Of a stretch of DNA of 6,616 bases, positions 1 to 6,019 are shown piece by piece. The translations under genes and the position numbers were made by a program. Numbering within the stretch: the stretch's first letter is position 1; each line of letters starts with the position of its first letter. The notes beneath the pieces were generated by a model. The model worked only from the letters and a program-made list of their open reading frames with translations, ran no database searches and was not told the origin of the DNA. The stretch spans positions 1-6,616 of the forward strand of contig JAJDCT010000272.1 in the NCBI GenBank assembly GCA_029260695.1, read 5' to 3'. Source of the stretch: Phycisphaeraceae bacterium (GTDB taxonomy: Bacteria > Planctomycetota > Phycisphaerae > Phycisphaerales > Phycisphaeraceae).

Positions 1-16
1 CGGGAGGCATTTGCAG

Positions 17-44
17 AAGCCCCGTATCCACCACGGGGTTTTTT
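17..44 (+). terminator. Rho-independent terminator of an upstream + strand gene
   Basis: Bases 20-25 (CCCCGT) pair perfectly with 33-38 (ACGGGG) around a 7-base loop, and the stem is followed at once by six T (39-44). The A and G bases at 17-19 can extend the stem by pairing with the first Ts. The T run lies only on the + strand side, so it should end a transcript entering from the left. The gene it serves is outside the window. Confidence 0.85.
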
Positions 45-45
45 C

Positions 46-200
46 ATGCGCCGACTGCACGGTGCGAACAGCACGCTTCTTGCCTAGAGCTTCCCCGCCG
101 AGTGCCCGGTCCATAGTTGGTGCCGCACCTCACAGCAATGAAAAAGTTAAGACAGGCAAGATAGCTGTCCCCGATCAGTCTCCAACCGCTGCAGATCTCA
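46..200. other. Intergenic stretch with no gene recognised
   Basis: This stretch lies between the upstream terminator and the promoter region of the large gene. Open frames here are short, start with non-ATG codons or run through the terminator, and none resembles a known protein. An ATG at 138 opens a frame of only eight codons. I see no RNA gene or riboswitch fold. Confidence 0.5.
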
Positions 201-233
201 CAATACTGACCAATATGCGTAAAAAAAGTATTG
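201..233. promoter_or_regulatory. Cluster of CAATA/TATTG half-sites overlapping the -35 box; candidate operator
   Basis: CAATACT at 201-207 and AGTATTG at 227-233 form a perfect 7-base inverted repeat with a 19-base spacer. A further CAATA lies at 211-215, exactly 10 bases (one helical turn) after the first. The right arm covers the first three bases of the TTGACA box at 231-236, so a protein bound there would compete with RNA polymerase. Such AT-rich repeats stand out in this GC-rich region. No regulator family is identified, and chance cannot be excluded for 5-7 base words. Confidence 0.35.
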
Positions 234-258
234 ACAGGGTTCTTATATAAGATAGATT
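221..258 (+). promoter_or_regulatory. Sigma-70-type promoter of the large surface-protein gene
   Basis: TTGACA at 231-236 matches the housekeeping -35 consensus exactly. TAGATT at 253-258, after a 16-base spacer, matches four of six positions of TATAAT. An A7 tract at 221-227 lies just upstream, where an UP element would act. Transcription would start near 265, leaving a leader of about 40 bases before the ATG at 306. The stretch 244-258 is AT-rich and offers other -10 registers, so the -10 is less sure than the -35. Confidence 0.6.
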
Positions 259-296
259 CGGGTTTGGCTTTCTCCCAAGTTCACCCTTTTTCTCCC

Positions 297-302
297 GGAG
301 GG
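297..302 (+). promoter_or_regulatory. Ribosome binding site that fixes the start at 306
   Basis: GGAGGG ends three bases before the ATG at 306. The spacing is a little short, but the motif is strong. It supports this start over the in-frame TTG at 231, which is part of the -35 box and has no comparable site. Confidence 0.7.
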
Positions 303-305
303 TTC

Positions 306-398
306 ATGCGGTTATTCAACGCCCGCCAAGGGGCCAGCGCCCTTGCCTATATCATCATTGCGCACATCTACCTGACTCATCCGCTTGCGCTATCTGCA
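306..398 (+). other. Sec signal peptide of the large protein
   Basis: Residues 1-31 show Arg2 and Arg7, a hydrophobic core at about 11-23 (ASALAYIIIAHIYL) and an A-L-S-A ending before Gln32, which fits a type I signal peptidase site. The core contains one His, which is tolerable. The mature protein would begin with Gln32. Confidence 0.8.
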
Positions 399-3300
399 CA
401 GATCACTTCGACCTGGCAGGCCGGGGGCTTGACGTCTTGGAACGACCCCGCCAACTGGAGCGCGGGTGTGCCGATCGCCGCTGGGGACCACGCGATCTTC
501 GGCCCGGGTTTCCCGGCCACCGACGCTTTGGTGTTCGTGACCGACCCGATCACGACCGTCGGGACACTCACCTACAACAACCCCTTCCAACTCGGCCTGG
601 CCTCAACCACCATCACGTTCGACGGCAACGGCAGCTCGGCTTTGATTGATGTCCAGGACGGCCAGCTGCTTTTTGGCAGCGGCGACCTGGTTCTGGCGAC
701 CGACCTGGATCTTTCCATCGCCACAGGCTTTAGCGCACTGATCGGCGAGGAAATCGCACCCGCGGCATCCCTCAGCGGCGCAGGCGGGCTGAACATCTTC
801 GGCGGCGGCACGGCCCACCTCAACGGCGCGAACACTTACACAGGCGTGACCCACATCACCAATGCCGCCGTGCGCGTCCGAGACAACAACAGCCTCGGTG
901 CCGGCACGGGCGTCGACTTGGACGGCACCTTCATCAACGCCGGCGGAACGCTTGAAATCACCAGCAACTCCGTATCGCTCCCCAATGAGAAGATCACCCT
1001 TGATGGCGGGACGCTCACCGGCGGCCCCATCGACGGGCAGGACTGGACCTTGTCCGGCCCGATCCAACTCAACAGCGGCCTGGTCACCGGACGCAACTGG
1101 ACGACCAACGGCCCGCTTGACGTGGTAAATGGATCACTGTCTGGCGGTCAATGGAAGGTCCAGGGGCCGGTCACGATCTCTGGGGAGCTCACCGCAGCGG
1201 GTGGGCTCGGCAGGTTTGATGCCTCGATCAGCGGCGCCGGCGGGCTGCGCCTTAACACCACGGGCGTCGGGCTCTTCGTGAGCAAGGCAAACAGCTACAC
1301 CGGCATCACCACGGTGCAGGACGGCCGGCTGCTCGCTTTCGACGATCTCGCCTTGGGCGCGGGGACCGGCGTCGATGCCGATGGCACGGTGGTGACCCCC
1401 AACGGTTCGCTGTTCATAGGGTCCGGCCGAACAATCGCAAACGAAAAGATCTCTCTGCTCGGCGGCCTGCTGGAGGGCAGTAACTTCCAACTCGGCGGGC
1501 CGATTGCCTCCGACGGAGGCACGATCAAGGCCACCAGTTGGACCGCCAACGGCAACGTCGAGCTAACGGGCAACCTCACACTCGACGGCGGGGCCGGTGG
1601 CGTGATCATCGGCGCCATCTCCGGGCCCGGGTCGCTGATCACCAAGGGCGGGGAGACCGCACTCACCGGTATCAATACCTACACAGGACAGACCGTCGTC
1701 GAAGACGGGGCCACGCTGGTTGTCCGCAGTGACTCCGCCTTGGGTGCTGGCAGCGGCACCAACACCGACGCGACGATCATCAACCCCGGTGGCCACTTGA
1801 ACCCCGTGGGTGTCACGCTCGCAACTGAAAAAATCATCCTCAATGGCGGGACGCTTGGGCGGAGTGTGGGTGTGGGATCGACCTCGACGCCCACCCACCT
1901 CAACGGGCCGATCGAGTTGACCGCGGACAGCAAGATCCATGGCCAAGACGGGGGTACGTCACCCACCCATATCAACGGAACAATCTCGGGGACCGGGAAT
2001 CTCAGCATCATTGACGTGAGGTTGAACGGGGCGAACACATATACCGGCGAGACAACGATTATCAACAGTGAGTTTAGTTTCCCCCCGGGGACCGGCTCGG
2101 GGTCCGTCATCGCAAACCACTCCAACAGCTTTGGATCGGTACCGAACAAACTCACGCTGGAAGGTGGTTCGTTGCTTGTCGCCGCGCCCATCACGGTTTC
2201 AGAACTGGTCGTAGACGGAGGCGGGCTTAACCTCTCAAACTCGCTGACCGTAAACCAAACCAATCTCACGGTCCGCTCGGGGGACATCTCTTTCTCTGAT
2301 ACGGGTGGGTTGCTAGGTGTGACCCAGATCACCAAGGCGACCGATAGCCTATTTTCCTTCGGATTCAACGCCAATCAGCCGGGTCAAGCTATCAATGTGG
2401 AACGGGGTGTGTTCTGGATGAGGCTCCCCAATCAGACCTTCAATTCGCCAATCACCGTCGCGGAGCGTCATGCGGTTTTTGGAACCTTCGAAGGCACGAT
2501 CGCCAGTGACATCCACCTGCTGAATTCCACGGGGTACGCTTTCGGTGGTGTACTCCAGAGCTCCAGCGATTTCAGTGACATCACCGGTCGGGTGGACCTC
2601 GGCGATGTCGGGTCGATCCTCTCGGGTGGACGAGCGTGGCTTACGTTGTCGGGGGATGTCACTGGCGGGGCAATGACACTCAGCCGTGGCAGATTGGCCC
2701 TCCGCAGCACCACCGCTTCTTACACCGGGCGGACGACGATCGCATTGGACGGCAAGCGTGCCGAGCTGAACCTCCGAGGCCAGGGACTACTAACGACCAC
2801 CAGCGAGATCGTCCTGAACCGCGGCGGGATTTTATTAACCCATCACGAACGGATCGGTGACAACATCCCGATCATCATGGCAGGCGGGCTTCTGCAGGTC
2901 ACCAAGGAGTTCCAGGATGTCACCACCGAGACACTGGGACACGTCACGATGTCCGGCGGCGATTCGATCTTCAGGGTCAGTAGCGGGGCTGAAACACAAC
3001 CGACCAGCCTTGTGCTTGGATCGTTTGACCGCCAACCAGGTGCGGTGGTCACTTTTGGCGAGCAAGGATTCGGCGAACTGGGCGGGGCCGGCCCCGGTGA
3101 TCCAACACTCATACTCAACCCGACACCTTCATTATCCAACGGCACCATCGGCGGCTGGGCTATCGTCGAGGCGGATGCCGCGGGGACCGACTTCGCGACG
3201 TATGACCTCGTCTCGGGCCGAGGCATCCGCGCCTTGGACCCGGCGGGCAGACCCGACCAGGTCGAGGGTGCCGCTGCAACGGACAACGTCCGCGTGGTGA

Positions 3301-4997
3301 GTGAGCCGACATCACTCACTGCGGACACAACGATCAACTCCCTGGTATGGAACACGACCACATCGACTGCACTAGACTTAGGCGGGCATACACTGAATGT
3401 CACATCGGGAGGCCTATTGCGGGTCGGCGGCACGATGGATATCACCAACGGCAGCCTCACCGCAGGGGGGGCCGGGGGTGTCGGGGGTTCACAACCCGAT
3501 GCCGAGCTTATCTTCATCGCCGCGAGCTCCAGCACCACAAATATCACCGCGGACATCGTTGACAATCAGGCCGGCGCGGTCTCGTTAGTCAAGTCCTCCA
3601 TCGGAACACTGGCGCTGCATGGCAACAACACCTACACAGGTTCGACGACGGTTAACAAGGGGGAGTTGCGGTTCGTCACACCCGGATCGATCCCCGCCAA
3701 TACAGACCTGACCCTCAACGGCGGCGACGTCCGCTTCGACTTCGAGCCCGGGTCGCCCATCCCGCTTGGCACCGTCCGTTTGGATCACTTAGGGATCCTG
3801 TCCACCCACGTCTTCGTGCCTACCCTTTCGATCGATGCGACCGAATACCTGATCGGTTCCGGGCTTATCGACATCCCCATTAGCGGCCATGGCACGTTGA
3901 CGAAAAATACATTCGGCCGGCTGGACTTTGGCGCAGACAATCCGAATTACAGCGGCGATGTCATTATCAATGAAGGCTTGGTTTCCTTGGAGATGACCCT
4001 CGGCACTTCCCACATCACCCTCAACGGCGGACGCCTTGAAATATTTGCACCCAGTGCCTCGAATAACTTCACACTCGCAGGCGGCGAATTGGCCTCAAAC
4101 AGAGGCCCGGGGAACAGCCTCTCGTCTCCCCTGCTTATTCAAGGCGGCGTCCAGGTCACCGCTGACTCCTCCCTCATCCTGTATTCCCAGCCCAACGCTC
4201 GAGACGACACAAGATTATTCATCAGCAATGCATTCGACACGAATATGACGGTGACGGGCCCGGTCACTATCGGCTCGGGTGTGACCCTCAGCCGTATCGG
4301 CGCTGGTATGTTGAACATCACGGGGGACCTCGGTGTCGGGCAGGGTTCGGGACTTGAGTTGGTGGACGGCACCACGCAGATACAAGGTGTGATCCTTGCC
4401 AACGACCCGGTTTCTTCGCTTGACCTGTCGGGACCGGGCCAGGTTGATTTCCAGGCGAGCCTGCACGTCGTGTCTGGCAGCCAGTTAAGCATTTCCCGGG
4501 ATGGCTTACCCTTTGAGTTTTCCGTCAGCGGCGTGGGCAAAACCGTTTCCGGCAACGGCACGCTCGCTAGCGACCTCATGCTGGGCCCCGACGCCACGAT
4601 GATGCCAGGTGCCAGCGCCGGCACATTCACCGTCGACGGTGACTACACCCAGTTGGCTGACGCCATCCTTCGGATCGAGCTCGGCGGAACGGCGGGCCTG
4701 CACGACCGGTTGATCGTCACCGGGCAGTTGAACCCCGGCGGGATCCTCCAACTGCTGTTGATCGATGACTTCGTGCCCGTCGGTGGCGAGCTATTCGACA
4801 TCCTTGACTTCGGGTCGATCACCCCCGGCAGCCTGTTTCATCAGATCGCGTACCCGCAACTCTCGCCGGGGCTTACGTGGGACGCGTCCCGCCTGCACGT
4901 CACAGGAGAAATCCGGGTCGCGCCCGAACCTTCGACATCGTTAATCATGCTCGCTGCAAGCGGGTGGATGCTTAGACCGGCCAGGCACAGAGAGTAG
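306..4997 (+). CDS. Giant secreted beta-strand-repeat protein with PEP-CTERM tail
   Basis: The protein has 1563 residues from the ATG at 306. That start is preferred because of the GGAGGG site and because a signal peptide begins there (residues 1-31, probable cut after Ala31). An N-terminal block with Trp37, Trp45 and Trp51 resembles the start of many planctomycete repeat proteins. Autotransporter-associated beta-strand repeat motifs (N-T-Y-T-G or variants) occur at about residues 176, 329, 457, 577, 805, 1108 and 1214. A conserved segment at about 945-1110 leads into the sixth motif. A Gly/Asp-rich C-terminal block at about 1420-1535 precedes the PEP-CTERM tail (1540-1563). No autotransporter beta-barrel is present. 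Reading by eye, I found no cysteine in the mature protein. It is probably an exported, exosortase-sorted surface or matrix protein with a beta-solenoid fold. No catalytic motif was seen and the ligand is unknown. Family assignment is firm; the role is inferred. Confidence 0.9.
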   Translation: MRLFNARQGASALAYIIIAHIYLTHPLALSAQITSTWQAGGLTSWNDPANWSAGVPIAAGDHAIFGPGFPATDALVFVTDPITTVGTLTYNNPFQLGLASTTITFDGNGSSALIDVQDGQLLFGSGDLVLATDLDLSIATGFSALIGEEIAPAASLSGAGGLNIFGGGTAHLNGANTYTGVTHITNAAVRVRDNNSLGAGTGVDLDGTFINAGGTLEITSNSVSLPNEKITLDGGTLTGGPIDGQDWTLSGPIQLNSGLVTGRNWTTNGPLDVVNGSLSGGQWKVQGPVTISGELTAAGGLGRFDASISGAGGLRLNTTGVGLFVSKANSYTGITTVQDGRLLAFDDLALGAGTGVDADGTVVTPNGSLFIGSGRTIANEKISLLGGLLEGSNFQLGGPIASDGGTIKATSWTANGNVELTGNLTLDGGAGGVIIGAISGPGSLITKGGETALTGINTYTGQTVVEDGATLVVRSDSALGAGSGTNTDATIINPGGHLNPVGVTLATEKIILNGGTLGRSVGVGSTSTPTHLNGPIELTADSKIHGQDGGTSPTHINGTISGTGNLSIIDVRLNGANTYTGETTIINSEFSFPPGTGSGSVIANHSNSFGSVPNKLTLEGGSLLVAAPITVSELVVDGGGLNLSNSLTVNQTNLTVRSGDISFSDTGGLLGVTQITKATDSLFSFGFNANQPGQAINVERGVFWMRLPNQTFNSPITVAERHAVFGTFEGTIASDIHLLNSTGYAFGGVLQSSSDFSDITGRVDLGDVGSILSGGRAWLTLSGDVTGGAMTLSRGRLALRSTTASYTGRTTIALDGKRAELNLRGQGLLTTTSEIVLNRGGILLTHHERIGDNIPIIMAGGLLQVTKEFQDVTTETLGHVTMSGGDSIFRVSSGAETQPTSLVLGSFDRQPGAVVTFGEQGFGELGGAGPGDPTLILNPTPSLSNGTIGGWAIVEADAAGTDFATYDLVSGRGIRALDPAGRPDQVEGAAATDNVRVVSEPTSLTADTTINSLVWNTTTSTALDLGGHTLNVTSGGLLRVGGTMDITNGSLTAGGAGGVGGSQPDAELIFIAASSSTTNITADIVDNQAGAVSLVKSSIGTLALHGNNTYTGSTTVNKGELRFVTPGSIPANTDLTLNGGDVRFDFEPGSPIPLGTVRLDHLGILSTHVFVPTLSIDATEYLIGSGLIDIPISGHGTLTKNTFGRLDFGADNPNYSGDVIINEGLVSLEMTLGTSHITLNGGRLEIFAPSASNNFTLAGGELASNRGPGNSLSSPLLIQGGVQVTADSSLILYSQPNARDDTRLFISNAFDTNMTVTGPVTIGSGVTLSRIGAGMLNITGDLGVGQGSGLELVDGTTQIQGVILANDPVSSLDLSGPGQVDFQASLHVVSGSQLSISRDGLPFEFSVSGVGKTVSGNGTLASDLMLGPDATMMPGASAGTFTVDGDYTQLADAILRIELGGTAGLHDRLIVTGQLNPGGILQLLLIDDFVPVGGELFDILDFGSITPGSLFHQIAYPQLSPGLTWDASRLHVTGEIRVAPEPSTSLIMLAASGWMLRPARHRE
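831..2160 (+). repeat. Three aligned tandem modules plus a shortened fourth (protein level)
   Basis: Three modules share ordered landmarks: N-T-Y-T-G or N-S-Y-T-G at residues 176, 329 and 457; L-G-A-G-[TS]-G at 197, 350 and 479; and [NT]-E-K-I at 227, 379 and 507, followed by a G-G-[TL]-L turn. The offsets from the first landmark are 21/51, 21/50 and 22/50 residues. Module lengths shrink (153, 128, 120 residues). A fourth copy starts at 577 but is degenerate, with S-F-G-S near 608 and N-K-L-T-L at 614. Little DNA identity remains apart from short words such as ATGGCGGGACGCT at 1003 and 1843, so the duplication is old. Confidence 0.75.
1020..1205 (+). repeat. Nested 18-residue sub-repeats with a Trp ladder
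   Basis: Inside the first module, Trp247, Trp265 and Trp283 are exactly 18 residues apart. Each is followed four residues later by G-P-[ILV] and then a short strand and a Gly turn. The second module repeats this spacing with Phe394 and Trp412. Such a period fits one coil of a beta-solenoid with stacked aromatic side chains. The spacing is read directly; the structure is inferred. Confidence 0.65.
4923..4994 (+). other. PEP-CTERM sorting tail of the large protein
   Basis: Residues 1540-1563 carry Pro-Glu-Pro-Ser-Thr, a short hydrophobic stretch (SLIMLAASGWML) and a basic end with three Arg. This is the three-part order of PEP-CTERM tails that exosortases recognise. The hydrophobic part is only about 12 residues, shorter than usual, and a Pro sits within the basic cluster. 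No exosortase gene is in the window. Confidence 0.8.
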
Positions 4998-5002
4998 CCA
5001 TT

Positions 5003-5028
5003 CATCCCGTCTGCGATTCAACCGGATG
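5003..5028. terminator. Weak hairpin at the convergent gene ends
   Basis: Bases 5003-5010 and 5021-5028 can pair with one C-C mismatch around a 10-base loop. The hairpin spans the 20-base gap between the two stop codons and runs into the end of the hydrolase gene. It has no T run on either strand, so a role in ending transcription from both sides is only a possibility. Confidence 0.2.
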
Positions 5029-5893
5029 GGTCTGAAGCCGTCACGCTGGGCGGCAACGGTGTCGGGGGCTCGGTGGTGTACGGCGATTCCCCTCGCAGCC
5101 TGCGGGCAAGTTCAGCGATGAGGCGCGGATCACGGTAGGCGTCGGTGTGTGATCTTGAGAACGCACGGGCGGGCAACCACCAAGGGGATTGCCCCTCTGG
5201 CGCCGCGTTTTGAGCACCCACGGTGATGTCTGCCAGACGGACATACGGCACGACGGTGTAGTCGGCCGACGCCAGGCCACGGTCGAGTTTCTCAAGGAAC
5301 ACAGAGCCCGCGTGCATGTCACGGGCCAGCTGGCCGGGGGCGATGATCTTAGACATGAAAGCGCCTCGGTGAGGTGTGCTAATCGTGTACAGCCTGGCGA
5401 TCCGCAGCCGGCGTGGTGTTTCATCGTCACCCTGTGGCGAAGCGGTGTAGCGTGCAACCAGCCCCCCCATCGAAAAACCAACGACATCAACCTCACGGCT
5501 CCAGAGTTCATCATCCGATGGGAACCCGGCCTCGACGCGGTTAATCACCCTGTTTCGGCATGCATCGAAGGTGTGGCACATCCCAAAACCGATCGAGATC
5601 ACCCTCTCGTCACCGGCAGCCAAGCGGAGTTGTTCCGCGAGATACGCCGGGGGGAGCCCCATCAGGTCGCCCCATCCGCCAAGCACGATGACAGGCCGAC
5701 GTAGCGTCACGGGGTGGTCTCGCATCCATCGTAGTTCGGCCTCGGCTCGCTTTAGCGTTAGCGGGAAAGATGGATTCAGTTGCTCCCCCGTGTCACAGCC
5801 TGTCAGGAACGCAGCAAACGGCATCAGCCCGGCAAACGCCCAAGCCATGCGAGATCTTGCCAATCCTTGGATCATGTGTCCGCTTGGATTCAT
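5018..5893 (-). CDS. Lipoprotein alpha/beta hydrolase, lipase/esterase-like
   Basis: The protein has 291 residues. The N-terminus has two Arg (13, 15), a hydrophobic core and a lipobox L-T-G-C with Cys33 as the likely lipidated residue, so it should be exported and membrane-anchored. A strand leading to G-G-W-G-D (72-76) fits the oxyanion region. The nucleophile elbow is G-F-S-M-G (Ser141). A following T-I-S-T-P-H-R-G motif (170-177) is typical of PGAP1/DUF676-like lipases. Asp222 and His249 are the best candidates to complete the catalytic triad; these two are inferred from order alone. Cys106 and Cys112 could form a disulfide after export. A Pro-rich tail starts near 271. The ATG at 5893 has AGGGG nine bases upstream; the ATG at 5875 (residue 7) would also leave an intact lipoprotein signal. 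The substrate is unknown: lipid, ester or a protein-bound acyl group are all possible. Confidence 0.85.
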   Translation of the reverse strand: MNPSGHMIQGLARSRMAWAFAGLMPFAAFLTGCDTGEQLNPSFPLTLKRAEAELRWMRDHPVTLRRPVIVLGGWGDLMGLPPAYLAEQLRLAAGDERVISIGFGMCHTFDACRNRVINRVEAGFPSDDELWSREVDVVGFSMGGLVARYTASPQGDDETPRRLRIARLYTISTPHRGAFMSKIIAPGQLARDMHAGSVFLEKLDRGLASADYTVVPYVRLADITVGAQNAAPEGQSPWWLPARAFSRSHTDAYRDPRLIAELARRLRGESPYTTEPPTPLPPSVTASDPSG

Positions 5894-5902
5894 ACTCGTG
5901 TA

Positions 5903-5907
5903 CCCCT
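5903..5907 (-). promoter_or_regulatory. Probable ribosome binding site of the hydrolase
   Basis: On the minus strand AGGGG lies nine bases before the ATG at 5893. The next in-frame ATG (5875) has only a weaker GCGGA nearby, so the longer start is slightly favoured. Confidence 0.45.
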
Positions 5908-5916
5908 GGGTTTACC

Positions 5917-5951
5917 CGACTGTGTAGTCGTAGCCCGGCTCGCAAGCTTGC
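5917..5951. promoter_or_regulatory. Small inverted repeats in the divergent intergenic region
   Basis: CGACT at 5917-5921 pairs with AGTCG at 5926-5930 around a GTGT loop. A perfect 10-base palindrome, GCAAGCTTGC, lies at 5942-5951. Both are in the 126-base gap between the divergent hydrolase and glycosyltransferase genes, where operators would be expected. They are short and may be chance. Confidence 0.25.
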
Positions 5952-5978
5952 AGCGCCCGGGGGATATGCGAGTATAGG
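5948..5978 (+). promoter_or_regulatory. Weak candidate promoter for the glycosyltransferase gene
   Basis: TTGCAG at 5948-5953 and TATAGG at 5973-5978 are separated by 19 bases. They match three and four of six consensus positions. The place is right for the gene starting at 6020, but the score is low. No clear promoter was found for the divergent hydrolase. Confidence 0.2.
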
Positions 5979-6019
5979 GTGACCAGCACAAGATACCATC
6001 CCAGGCGGCGTCACGATTT

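Noticed and set aside
11..250. A 79-codon frame on the + strand before the large gene
   Set aside because: It starts with TTG inside the terminator hairpin, has no ribosome site, ends across the promoter and shows no protein-like pattern.
1679..2374. Long open frames on the minus strand opposite the large gene (for example 1679-2374 and 2843-3565)
   Set aside because: They are antisense shadows of a GC-rich, Gly/Thr-rich repeat gene; their translations are rich in Pro, Ser and Val with no recognisable domain.
3465..3487. G-rich runs (G7 at 3465-3471 and two G5 runs) in the large gene as a slippage site or quadruplex
   Set aside because: They encode a Gly-rich linker, are interrupted, and lie deep in a long intact frame; nothing indicates switching.
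831..4000. A CRISPR array or DNA-level satellite as the source of the repeats
   Set aside because: The repeats are conserved at the protein level with irregular DNA spacing and little nucleotide identity.
4400..4997. A C-terminal autotransporter beta-barrel in the large protein
   Set aside because: The end carries a PEP-CTERM tail with a basic C-terminus; there is no run of amphipathic strands ending in an aromatic residue.
5189..5704. A 171-codon + strand frame inside the hydrolase gene
   Set aside because: It lies opposite the well-supported lipoprotein hydrolase and has no domain of its own.
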